Part shown: positions 45,103-58,800 of the stretch, in pieces
Layout of the letters: every line of letters begins with the position of its first letter
Numbering within the stretch: position 1 is the stretch's first letter
NCBI RefSeq assembly: GCF_019703515.2
Contig: NC_059368.1
Location: 27,769,289-27,833,288, forward strand
From: Myxocyprinus asiaticus
Taxonomy: Eukaryota > Chordata > Actinopteri > Cypriniformes > Catostomidae
DNA: 64,000 nucleotides
Reading direction: 5' to 3'
Notes under the pieces: generated by a model
Seen by the model: the letters and a program-made list of their open reading frames with translations, nothing else
What the model was told of the DNA's origin: nothing
Database searches by the model: none
Program-made: the position numbers and the translations under genes

Positions 45103-48100
45103 CTGGTGGAGAGTGAAAACAATGATCATTAATCAAGCATCTTACAAAGCAAGACAGACACCATAAGATAGAATGTTAATTGCTAATTAAAAAGATCATA
45201 GTTGTTCAGTCACTTTGTGAAATATGCTAGGGTTTGGTTGTGACCTAATATCTGCCTCTAATGTAAAATAATTGCATCATGCCCACTTATGTAATGTCTA
45301 ACAGACTTGCCTAAGGTCAGGATAGACTCTTTCCAGTGTAACTATCTCAATCTGCAGGCTCCCGGGGTCCTGCAGTCTCAAAATCTCAGCTAATCTGGGG
45401 AGAATTTGAGAGAGCCACTCCTGTTTGGATCCCTAGTGATGAGAATAGTAATTAATTTAGAAAAGTACAGTAAGCTTAATGTTACATAAAAATATTCTGT
45501 ATATATGCAGCTGTTTTTTGTTTTTTTTTTACACAAACTCTCAAATAATTGTGGTTTCCACAATTCAATATGCTACTTCAAACAAAGAGAACTATGCAGA
45601 GACAATACATTGAATAGGCCAATATTTTGTCTGTGAATGATTCAATACCAGAAAATAAATCTTTTTAAAGAAAATAATTCAAACTTTAGAGGTTTTAGTG
45701 ATTTAGTATTTCAAAATAATAACAACCACATGTGCGAGCTGCTATGAGTCAAGAATTCCAATGATTTGACCGTAATGTTCCAGTATAAACAGATTCTTGT
45801 TGGAGTTAAAATCATTTCCAAATGTTGATTTTGTAGAGTGGGGATAAAAAATAGAATACACACAACAATGCTTCTTTTTTGCATTTTTCTCATTTAAAAC
45901 AACTTTCTTTTTTTTTTTTCATTAGAATGTTTTTTGTTATTTTCAGAATTTCTTAGTATTTTGTGTGTCCTTCTTTTTCTTTAAGACAGCATGCACTTGA
46001 CCTAGAATGACCTCCACAAGTTGGGCAGAACCTGATAATCCATGTAACCATGTTGAGAATGTGCTTCAATGGACACAAGGGAATCTGATCTTTATGCAGT
46101 GGAGTTTACACATTTTAATTACTTTGTTTATTTGATTGGTAACCAAGAAATAATGCAAAATTACATGGTTTCTTTTTTTTCTTTTTTTTTTTTTTTTTTT
46201 TTACATTTTTCAGAAGTACTAAAACTTTGTTTACTTCCAGCTTTAAATTAGATTTTCAATTTCAGATTTTCAGTGAAATCTCAGTCTTTTGGACCCCACT
46301 GTATATCATGTATAATTACATTGAGTGTGGAATGAATGTGTGTATTCAAATATGCAACAGTCTGGTTTTGCTCTCACCACTTTGGTAAACACAGAGCAGA
46401 TTTTACTGCTGTCTTGGCAGATGAACTTGGCAGCTGCCTCTTGCTGCTCTTTGTCTTTCAGTTTCAGTTTTCGCTTCATCATTCGCCTCACATACTCAAC
46501 CATTACATCTTTATGCAGCTCATCCAGTAGTTCCTATACACATATAGATACACACTCATCAGATATATACATTTATACCTAGAAACAGTATTAAAGGAAT
46601 AGTTCTGTCATCATTTACTCACACTCATGTGTTCCAAACCCATATGACTTTCTTCTGTGGAACACAAAAGGATATTAACACTTTTTTTTTTTTTACCCAA
46701 GCATAGATGGTTCTAAAAACCCAGCACTTCCATTTTTTTTTTGCACCAGAATTAGTGAGAATGACGGACGGAGTGATGGACGGAACGAGAGAAGGCTCAA
46801 GTGAATCAGTCGGCTCCGACGGTAACCGATCACTTGAATGTTTGTAATATACAAATAAAGATATTGTGATGTTGAAAAGATTATTTAAGCAGCTGATTCA
46901 TTATGAAAACCACTTTGGTTCCAATTTGCTGGTAAACAGCAGCACAAATGCAGATCACGCCGGTTTGATCGTACACTTCTGAGCACAGCCTAGTGTTATT
47001 ACACCAGTTTGATCATACGTGTGAAAGGGTTAAAAAAATGTCGCAGTCACTGATTTTCAAACCATTGAAGTTAATTGTGACTTTAAAGCTTAATAAAGCA
47101 CCCAAAATTGTCATAAAAGTAGTAAAGGTGACTTGTGTATCATACTCCATGACTTTTGAAGACATATGATCACTTTCTATGATGAACAGACAAAATGTAA
47201 GTTGTAATTCACTCTCCAATCAAATTTGTCTATAAACTACTATTGTATGGAAATCAGCGAACGCAACATTCTGTAAAATGTTCTTTTCTGTTAAGCAGAG
47301 AAAAGAATGCCATACGGGTTTGGAAAAAAAATGAGGGTGAGTAAATCATGACACAGTTTTAGTACACTCTATCATTGCTGTGAAAGCGATTCTGACCTCC
47401 AGGCATTCAGGTTTCATCTCTTTAAAATGATCAGTGTTATTCTCAAGCGCCTTCACCAGCTCCTCCACAACTTCATGGTGACCAGTAAACCAGACTTGAG
47501 TCCACAGTTTATGGTATATTGGCTGTGTAGGTATAACAAAGAGGAATCAAGTCAGGCTATTTCAAAAGTGTAAACTTTGCTAGAGGAAAAAAAACAGCCC
47601 AAGGTGGTTTGCTTGTTTTAGCTAATTTAAGCAGGCCTCCCAGCCTGGTCAAGCTGGTGTTTAGTTGATTTATCTAGTCAGACAGCTGGTCTCTCAGTCT
47701 GACCAGCTGATAATAATACAAAACCCCTTGAAAATGATTAAAACCACCATAAGCTGATTTAAGCTATTTTTGTCAGCAGGAACATTTCTTTTTATTTGAG
47801 AAATTAAAGAAGCATCACAAACATTGAAGTAAATTACATGATTTAGCAAAGTAGGACATGTTGGTCTTGGGACCACATTCTTATTAGACAAAGACCAAGA
47901 CTAATCCCTAATCCAATCACGATAACCTCCCAATAAAACCAGAGTGAAATGATAAGTTAATGGTGAAGTGTATATTTTCTGCCACAAACAGATCAGTATA
48001 CTGTCGTAAGTGGCATCAAACAGAACTGCAAAAATAATGACCAAAAAGGTTTCCCAAACACTTGTACCCCATCTCCCATAGATTGGACAAACAGGCAGTC

Positions 48101-51100
48101 CCTCATCAAACTCATCCCAAAACATGTTGGGTATGTTGGACCGCTCATGCGAGCATAGCGATGTTGCAAGCGCCACTGATCCACAGTGTTAACACTCAAG
48201 GAAATCATCCTATGAATGGCTTACTTATAGCTTTCTCTGTAGATTAAATTAGAAATGAATTATTTCGACCATTGATGAAATGACACCAACAAGGATGTTG
48301 ATCCAGGAACATGTCCTGCTTGACTAAATCTCATTAATCAAAGAATAATCAGTGTGAAAATGTCATTACAGAGATCTTTGTTTATACTGTATATTAACTA
48401 TTACTGTTAATTAACTTGCTATAGTACAAGCTCTGAAAACACTATAATGAACACATCATCATTGGTCATCTTACTTAAAAAATTAGGTAGAAAAAATGGA
48501 TTAGAGCGGTATAGCTCCAGTTAATTAAGTAAATCTTAATGGTTTTTCTGTTCTTTACCAACCTTCAGATCTGTGTGAATTCGACTGAGGAAATATTTGT
48601 GACAAAATGATTTTAGGTCTGATAATGTGGACAGGCAAGCTGTTCTAGTCTCCTCTGAGAAATTATTTTCAGCTCTTTGTACATAATACCTATAAAGATA
48701 TAGAAAAATAATGTTGCTATAATTTGATTGTATTGATAGTAGACTGCATGTTTACAGTAAACAGAGAGTTTACATAAAATTCAAATATAAGCAAAACACA
48801 ATAATGCAAATGTAAAACACATCATTATATTTATGTTTCTTTTTAAGTTAAGCAAATAATAAATAATTATATTATAAAAGCATATTTAAACAATAAAGAA
48901 AAACATTTTAAAAAGACAATATAAAGTATGTTTTGCAATTCATTCTATTTAAAACTCGGCATTCACAAAAGTTGCAATGAGGCTTTTAATAGATTTTGAT
49001 TAATCCTTCAAACTCACCTAAACTGGTGAATGCTAACCAGATTAGCACTGAGAGTATTAGGAATGTTTTCTTGTTTTGTTTTGAGCAGTTCCTCCAGACT
49101 TTTCATATACCTGCCATTGAAAACAAGGAAAAACATGTCAGTCTAATCATTATAATGCAAAGAGAATGGGACAACGATAGTGACTAGTTATCCCACCTTA
49201 TTAGAAAGTTGTCCAGCTGGCATAGAATATTCTGGGCTTTACTTTCACAGCCAAGAATTGACTTGACCTCTCTCACAGTTACATCAACAAGCTATGAAAC
49301 AAAAATGCTGAAACTTCAATATGTTATTAATACGATGCAATTGGAACATGTGCTCCCAACATGCATCATTAAAAGAAGAGGGTTAGGAAGTCAGTAGAAC
49401 CAATAACCTACTGGTATAACATCTACAGCAAGGTTGCTGAAGTAGCATCCATCCATGAGTTCTGGTTCTGTGCCATCAATCCATTTGATCACTTCTTTCT
49501 CAAGAGCATTAGACAACCACTTTGTGACCTCATGCTAATGAGAGAAAACAAACAGGAAATTGGCTATAAAATAAACCTTGCAACAGTAACAACTATGGGA
49601 GTTAAATATGACATCAGAAATATTATTGAAAGAAATATTTTCTGGGTTCAATCCAAATTTAGCTCAGCTGACAGCATTGGTGGCACAAATTTGATTACCA
49701 CAAAAAATTATTTCAACTTGCCCCTGGGTTACAGTAAAACACTTACAATGGAAGTGAATGGGGCCAATCTGTAAACATTAAAATGCTCAAACTTATAGCC
49801 ACAAGATGATATACATGTTGATTTTAGTGTGAAAAATTTCTAAACCTTTATGTGTTCAGTTATATCAGATTTTATTTTATTTTTTGCCATAATGATGTGA
49901 CAACATAAACCCTAAAATCCTAAAATGATCGTAAAAAAACAATTTAAACAACTTTACAGCTCAAATAATACACAAGTTTTTACAGAAGAATTAATTTAAG
50001 TGCTTTTATAAAATTATAAGATTCACATTTCTTCCTTTAGGCCCTCCAAAAATTGGCCCCATTCACTTCTATTTTAAGTGCTTCACTGTTGCCTGGATTT
50101 TTGCTTTTGTTTTTTTTTTTTAAGAAAAACATTATGCCACAAATGCTGTTGATTGAACTTATCTTGTATTGAACCCGGAATATTCCTTTAATAACCTGTT
50201 CTATTGTTGAATTGTAATATTTTTAATAAAGATAATTATTGAATTGCTGTTTTAATGATTTGTGACCTGCTCCAACATTTTGAGTCACTCTGACCAAAAG
50301 ACACATTTTGAGTTTTAATGTAAAAAGGAAAGCATTTAAATTATATTATTACATGGGTCTCTGGAATACTCTATTCTGATTGGTCAATGGCGCCATCTAG
50401 CGGTCTGATATTTCTGTGTAACAACCGTACATCCTGGAATTAAGACATATCAGACCGGTCATCTGGGTATTGCGAGTCATCTTTCCTCATTTCTTTTTTC
50501 TCACAAAATTACACAATAGGGGTGTGCAGTGAAGCCATTATCTATATCTGTATTTATTACTATGACAAAATTATCTGTATCTGTCTCTGTACTTTGGACA
50601 GAACCAGATGTGGGCGTGGCTTAAACCAGTAGTCTCTCAAAACTAATTTTAAATGTAACTCTCTTACATTTATCTTTTCTTTATATAAAATATGCCTATT
50701 TAAATATTATTATTATTATTTATTATAAAATAATATATTTATATGTTGATATATCTATTTTTTCTCACAAGATAAAGCTGGATATGTAGGCTACATTAAC
50801 TGTGGAATGTGTTTTTAGATTTGGTTTCTCCTAGTATTTTTGACATTAATATCTGCTGAAACAGAATTTGGTTTATGACTGCAATGTGCAAGTATAGGCA
50901 CGAGGTGTCAAACAATTGTGAAATGTCAAGCACTCATTTTGCAGTGAATATTAAATACAAATACAAACATTAAAAGAAATGAGAAAAAATGTATTAAACT
51001 TACAAACAGATGAAAGCACTGTAAATTTATATCAGAAAGTTTTATGATAGGCTACTCTTGAGGCTTATTTTGTGAGCACATACTTTAACATAATGTTGTG

Positions 51101-54100
51101 GACATAGATATTTAGTTAAATTACATGTGCAGAATTAGCAAAATGCAGTGGAATAAATAGCAAGAGCGAGCCTCTATGTATTTCTAGAAAAGAAAAGCAG
51201 AAATGTTTTGTTTTCTCTGCAATCCTGTGCAGTAATATTTTGAATAGATTTACAAGTATTTAAACCTCTATGGAGCATTTAAACTGTTTTGGAATAAAGG
51301 CTAAACCATGCAATTACCTTAATTGGTGATGTGGATATAAATGTGGTCAGCTTTAAGAGATGGACAGATGAGCACCGTTATAAAATCATCACATCAGGAA
51401 TTCAACATTGCGCTCAGGTTGGTTTATGGATCTTTACGTGTGAATTGTGTGCAACAGTTTGTGATAATGTGTTAACAGGCATTTTAAGAAGTGGAAAATG
51501 TGTATGATATAGTATCTTATTTAATGTTACTCTTGACAAGATTAGATTTCTGAGATGCGCACAATTTATGGAGACTGAAACTGAGTCGAGATCACGACCA
51601 TCCGATGAACTTGAAATTACACCGTGCACATTTTCATTCATAAGGTTTACACTGTAGTAATATTGACTTTACAGACTCATCATTGCTTTGTAATTTTAGG
51701 TATGCTTATTTGAAATATTGCTTAATACCTGTGCTCGTTGGATGATCAGTCTTCAGAATATTTTTTGTATTATTCGAATGAATTTGTAATTCGTTTTGAA
51801 GTCATTATTCCTGCCTTTCCGAATAAGGTATTCAGCTTTGGACACATCCCTATTACACAATTTAAACTTTAAAAAAAATTCTATATCCTTTTATTTATTT
51901 ACTTGGTTAGTAGCCATGTAATAAGTGGGGTAATGTACAGTCCACCGGTTGTTATCACAAAATAAACCTCTTCAGTGTGATAAAAGACCCCTCCGCTTCA
52001 CTTCAGGTTCCTAATTGGGGTTTACTTTGTGATAACAACAGGCTGACTGTACATTACCCCTTTCATTGTCATCTCTACAATGTGTTTCTGGGTCAAAATG
52101 ACTCAAATTGATGGAGCAGACAATATCTGTCATCAGAATCACCTCTTTGTATGAAAAGTACTGTTCCTCTAATGTCTTAAGATGTTCTTCAGGTAACAAA
52201 GGTCCAAGTGATGAATTTTTGATATGTTCCTTCAATTCTTTGTGCTTCAACACATCTCTAAGAAAAACATATTACAGAATATTAACAGTTCTGAAAACAG
52301 TGAGCATCTGTAAATGTTGAATGCTTTATGATGATAATCATGCTTTTGAAATCAGTGACTGATTCTATCACAACCTTGTTATTGCCTCTTACCTTGGGTA
52401 GTAATCGACAATCCAACTCAATATATACAAGCAATCCTCAAAATCAATACTCGATTTTGCTAGCTCTTGGAGTCTGTTGGAGAAGGCTTGATGGTAGAGC
52501 TGAGAATACATCCTACAAATGTCAAAGTCTGGTGGGTAACATTCTCTCAGCTCTCTGACCACTCTGAGCAGGTCTTTTTGTACTTGCTTGCCAATCCGAC
52601 ACACTTCTCTCTTCAAAGAGGTAGAAAGCTTGTCTGCCCCGTTCTCCTGTTCATCTGCATTCTTCATTCGTTCCTCAACAACAGCCTGGAGTAGTGTGTC
52701 ATGCAATTCTCTGCACTTCGTGGGCCTCCATATTGGACGTTGCTCCACAGCCACTTCATCCCAGCGTCTGTCCTGTGCCTCCTCCTGAAGTATGGAAGTC
52801 AAAGCACTCTTGAGTGTCTCATTGTTTTCCTTATTGAAGGAGTCATAGATGGCCATCCTCAGTCGAATCATGAATATTTCATAGTTCGTTAGCAGCTTGT
52901 CCTCCTCATCCTCTGCCCTGGCCACTTCATTTGAACCAAAGAGGTGTTCCTCAGCTGCCACCAGTTGCTGTTGTGCTTCAGCCAGACGGTTCTGTTCAAG
53001 GTTTCCGTTAAAATCCATATCTACTGTGGTAAGCGAGAGGAAAATTTCATTTAAAAATGTATTCCACATATTATTATTTTTTTTCATTAACACTGCTCCT
53101 GCAAATTCCCTTGTGTACAACAGTGTCTGTCAACTTTTTTATTTGCTTTAGGACCCACATTTTACATTGTACATCAAGTGGTGACCCAACATTGTGGTCA
53201 GCATGTTTATCCTTGTTGCATGAGAACATGGATTTAATGGAGTCATATTTTTTTCTTTAACTTATAGTTTTGTTTGTGGTTGTCGAGGATGAGGGTATGT
53301 CATGCAATTTGTTCATGCTGACATCTGCCTAAAGTTTGATTGAACACACAGACATCAGCAACAAATGATATGGGAAGCATTTTCTCCTGATTTCATGGTT
53401 AGTTGCATTTTATAGATTTAATTTTGCAGTGTATTTTCCCTACTATCCTTGACCTCAGAACACACCCGCAATCCAATTTTGGGTCATGACCCACTAGTTG
53501 AGAAGTATTGGTGTACAGTATAGTATAGTAATAGTACATGATCACACACAAACAGGTGTTTACCAATGCTAATGATAACTAAAGATGGTATTTCAGAAAA
53601 AAAAAAAGTAAATTGTTGAATTCCCTTTCATTTTTACAGTCCATTGGCAGTTTTACCTGATTGAGTTTCAGGGGTGAGAGTAGGTGCAGATTTTAAATTC
53701 ATCTGGCGTTTCATGAAGTCCAGAATTTTCATTTTGTCTGATATTTTGATTTTGTGCTTGTGTTTCTGACATTCCATTTTAGGATCTCCAGGGGAATCTG
53801 CTATGCCTTCAATGGTCTTAAAGTCCACGTCTGGAAAAAAAAAAAAAATATGAAACAGTGCACTCATAATATGAAACATAGATCTTGCAATTTCTACAAA
53901 ATAATGACTACTACTATATGTTGGCAAGCTGTAATGTTGGAGCATTTGATGAGGTGAATGTGAAGCTAATGGCACAAGTGACAGGTGAGTAGACGGATTT
54001 TGCAAGATGGCGCCTGTGTTTGGCTCTGCCTCTGCCACTATCTGTCTACCTCGTTTTGTGTTACTTGTCCTGTGTGTCGCTCTGTTTTTTCTGCTGCTTC

Positions 54101-55798
54101 TTAATGATGGTCTTGCTGCTCAGGTGTATGATCGCCAAACTCTTTTATACATAAGATCATCTATGGTAGTTCATAGTGCTCTACATCCATGGGCTGATAT
54201 TCCACAATCATTACTGTCCACATCAACGCAGTTAGCCGGTGATTCTGGTGGTGGTTTTCAACACCGAAGTTCCCACAGACATCAGAGGAAGCGAGGGAAA
54301 AGGGCCGGAATTGATGACTTGGTCAAGCTCCTGCTTATATAAAAGAGTTGTTGCAACCTTATAACTCCGGCAGGAATCTGAGATCTTCGGAACAGTTCTT
54401 GTTAGGTGTTCCTTGCTCTAGACTAAAGACTAAAGGTGACTGTGCTTTTGAGGTTGTTGCTCCCTAATTGTGGAATGCTCTCCCTTTGGATTTAAGATCT
54501 GTGGACTCTGTGGTCATTTTTAAAAAGCAGCTAAAAACCCACTTGTTTAAAATTGCTTTTGTCTAAATTGTTTTTTTGTCCTTTTTTTATTTTGTATTTT
54601 TTTAAAAAAATTGTATGCTTCCTTGTTTTTATATTGTGGATGTTATGCACTTTGTGATGTCTGTTCTAGAAAGGTGCTATTGAAATAAAAATTACTTACT
54701 TCACTACTGTCCGGGTTGCATCAGCAAGGATTAGCATTTACACTACAAATGTCATGTGTGGTTACATTTGTTTTTTGACTACTTCAGAATAAGGTTTGAG
54801 TAATTCAATCACAAAAAGTTTTAAACCTTGTTGTATTTAGCCCTTTTGACTTCCTATAAGATCATCCAATATGGATCTTTATACTAGGTATAAATGAAGT
54901 CAGGGTCCATGACTCCACGACATACCTTGTCAAGCGATTGCAAGTGATTATTTATGAGTATCTTAGAAGCCACATTATTAAGAACTGAATTCTTAGTGGT
55001 CGATAATCCAATAAGCCCATTAAGCACTTTTGGTTGGTAACTCTCAGAAAGTAAGAGCAAGTATGAGAAAAAAAGATGAAATTGTCTTTAAAGTTCTGGC
55101 ATTCCTGCAGTATGTTTAAGCCAATAATACTTGTTCTTATATTTGTGCACATACTTGTTCAATCTTGGCCACTGATCTGGAAGCATACGCCAGAGGTGAC
55201 CAGACATCCTTATACTGTAACTTTACTATTTTTACACAAAAACTTTAAATTTTACTGAAGGACTTAAAGATGATAATCCTCAGATGTAAATTGTATATTA
55301 AATTGCCACATATAGTAAGTGTTCCTCAACTGCCAGCAGCTACTAGAGTTCGTCTGCTAGCTAGTTCCCTTACGATTCAGTTCACTTGACATTGCATCAC
55401 TAAGCTGACGCTATGGGAGTGTCCTTCTGCACGACCTAGTTGAAACCCTTCTACAATAATGCCAATTCTAAGATTGGCTATGGTGTGTAAGCCCCACCCT
55501 TTTAGGAGCGAAGTCGTCCGGTATAAAAGCGGGCGCGCAAACACCATTCCTCAGAATTTTCTTCCTTCAAGACAGCGATTCATCTCTCATCTTAGAATCC
55601 CTCTACATTCATCGGCGTTGAAATACACGAGCCAGCAGATGTAATCTTCGCAAGCTTAGAAAACTCTCCGCTCCCCTGCAGTGTTCTGGCAGATATTCTA
55701 CACTTCGCCATTGATGAACGTGTCCTCGCTTCAGCAACACATCAGCAACACATCTACTCTACACAGCGCTTCGGCCTGAGTATTCTTTATTGCAATTG

Positions 55799-55858
<60 letters not shown>

Positions 55859-58800
55859 TTTATCTTTCTCTTTTTTATATGTTATATCTTTTTTTTATTA
55901 TTATTTATGTCACTATATGTATATATATTTAAAGGTATATGTTTCTATGTATATATGGTTGCATTCTCTTTGCACTGGAAGCTTCTGTCACAATTCCTTG
56001 TGTGTGTAAGCATACTTGGCAATAAAGCTCATTCTGATTCTGATTCTGATATACAGTATATACAGTATATAAAAGAGCCGCTTATGTGTTTATGTCTTTT
56101 TAAAGATGTAATTCTGTAAATGTTCCTTATGTGAGGGGCACATCCTGCCATCAGATCAACATGAGAGCTGCATTCGCTATCTGTGCTGCGACCACACAGA
56201 GGTGGCTCAAGACGCTTCGCTCAAGACGCTTCGCTCGTGAATCGCTCTCGTTCTGAGGGACTATTCAGCCTCCTGCACCTGCCCACCCGCCACTTCTGTG
56301 ACTCCCAAGGGATCACACGAGGAGGCACGGTGGGACCGCGAGGTCGAGCAGGATGAATTTGAGGTGGATCTCTTGCCGGCATGCGCCCTGTGAGCCCCTC
56401 AATCTCCATGTAATGCGTGTATGCCAATACAGTATGTGAGGTTGTGCCCTCTGCAGGAGGTCAATGGAGGGCCACTGACAAGGAGATGCTTTGCATCCTT
56501 AAAGTACATCAGTGAACTTTTGAATCATTACTCTCCCCAAAGAGCACTTAGATCGTATAATCAACTTCTCTTAACTGTCCCTCGTTGTCGCTGTAAAACT
56601 AAGGGTGGTTGGGCCTTAACCACTGCAGCTCCCAATCTTTGGAACAGCCAGCCCTTTCACGTGATGTCTGCTCCTTCACTAGCTAGCTTTAAATCTGTTC
56701 TTAAATCTTATCTGTATTCTCTATCTTTTGATCATTCTTAGCTTAAGTGTTTTATGTTTTAGTTACACAGACTGTATTCTGTTTATTGCGCTGTATATTT
56801 TGTATGCGTGTGTTGTTTATTAATGTTGTCACTTGCCTATTTGCTCCTGGATTTTTTTCTTTGATATGTTTTATATTTTACTGTACAGCACTTTGGTGCA
56901 ACTCTGTTGCTTTTAAATGTGCTCTAGAAATAAATCTTGACTTGAATTGACTTTCAAGCGTGGTCAAAGAGTGGTCTCTTCCAGACAAACCGGAAAAATC
57001 TCGCCTTGATGAGTGGTTCCTACAGTCCGGACATCGTCAAGTGGCCGCGTTCCACAGATCTGCCCCGTTCTTCCCAGAGGTTCATAACAAACTGACAAAA
57101 TCCTTGCGTGCGCCCTATTCAACTCGCTTGCACAGCAATTCCACTCTCCTCACTAAAGTGGACCACGGTGAAGACAAAGGTTATGCCCAACTACCCTCTG
57201 TGTAGGAGGCGGTAGCGGCACATCTCTGCCCAGTGAGTAGCAGGGTGTGGAAATCGCGCCCCGTTCATCCTTCCAAGCTGTGTCGGCTAACGTCCACACT
57301 GGCTGGAAAAGGGTACACAGCAGCGAGCCAAGCTGGTTCAGCACTCCACGCAATGGCGGTGCTCCAAGTTTTCCAAGCTAAACTCATCATGCAAATGGAC
57401 AAGCAAGGCTACGATCCAGAGACATTTAAAAACCTCTGCGCCACTACAGACTTAGCGCTGCGAGCCACTAAAATCACTGCACAGGCCACTGGCAAGTCAA
57501 TAGGCAACCTGGTGGTCTTGGATCGTCACATCTTGCTGATCCTCACGGAAATACGTGACGCGGAAAAAGCTGCTCTCTTTTATGCTCCGGTGTGTCGAGC
57601 CGGCCTATTCGGCAGCTCTGTGGGTCGGTTTGTTGAGCGCTACGTCACGACTCAGCAACACTCACAGGCGAGATATTTTATGCCAAATGGAGCAGTACTT
57701 CATCCCAACCGGCTCACTCCCGCTATGTCTCGGGCCAGCGCCTAGCTAAAAGCCCTATGCCTGCTGCCTCAGCGGCGTCAAAAGTCTCCGCCGAGCCGCG
57801 CAAGCCTTGGCCCAAACATAGGCAGCCGCCTCATCGCGAGCCCCGCGCTGATGGGAAAAATCCCCTCATGCAGCAAAAGCGCTACTGACAGGCACAGCCC
57901 TATGAAGCAGAATGCAGACTAAAGACACATAATGCTGTTCCCCTCTTCCCCACTGCTGTTTGTCGGGAAGGAATATTGTTGTTCAAAATGTTGTTCAGAA
58001 CGTTGCTTCTGTGTCTCACATTCAAATAAAGAATGTAAAAATTTGCATTTAAGACACTCGCACTTTCTCAATAAAAAGCTCTTTTCCACTTCAAAGTCAA
58101 CACATTATGCACAACTGCTTCCCAATGGTGAGCGCCGCATTATATCATATAATGAACTAACCAGATTGCCCTCTGTCCCATTACACGGATGTGTGGCAAG
58201 TTTTTACGGGCATTTCCAACTGGGTGCTACAAATGATCGAACATTATTATATGATCCAATTTGCATGTCAGCCGCCCGGTTTCAATGGTGTTCTGTTTTC
58301 CACGGTTCCGTCCAAGACGAGCCATCCACGTCCACGAGACACCTCCATGCACTTAAATGGAATGTGTTCGCTAATTGGTGCTTTTCACGTGGAAAAGACC
58401 CGGTGAACTGCCCCGTACCTGAAATTCTTACATTTCTTCAAGATCGATTGGACGCAGGACTCACTCCGTCAACGCTCAAAGTCTATGTAGCGACTATATC
58501 ACGCAACTGAAGCCAGCACCTCTATAGGCAAACATGAGTTAACATAAAGTTCTTTAGGGGAGCGAGGCGACTAAATCCCCCTCTCCCAGCTAAAGTCCCG
58601 ACTTGGGATCTACTTTGGTCCTAAAGTGCTCACGGGGGCCCCCCTTCGAGCCTCTGGACGCCGTTAAATTGCGTGTGCTTTCTCTTAAGACCGCATTACT
58701 GCTGGCTCTGGCCTCAGTAAAATGGGTCATTGATTTGCAAGCACTGTCAGTCAACAATTCATGACTGGAGTTTGGTCCGGGTCTTTCAAAAGCCACTGTC

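Larger units (their letters stand above)
41590..47830. other. Segmental duplication, copy 2 (contains live 3' exons)
   Basis: Counterpart of 3560-21515. It keeps empty sites for the gypsy element (GGTCACTACTAATTTT near 41930), the SINE (GTGTATAGTATG near 42045) and the SINE in the intron (CTCCACAAGTTGGG near 46012). Its own private insertion is the DIRS/LINE chimera at 42525-44195. Exons 10-13 of the tnfaip2-like gene lie within it. Confidence 0.85.

Noticed and set aside
57932..58510. A single 192-codon host gene
   Set aside because: It is the join of DIRS linker/RT start with the recombinase N terminus inside an element that has both terminal repeats.
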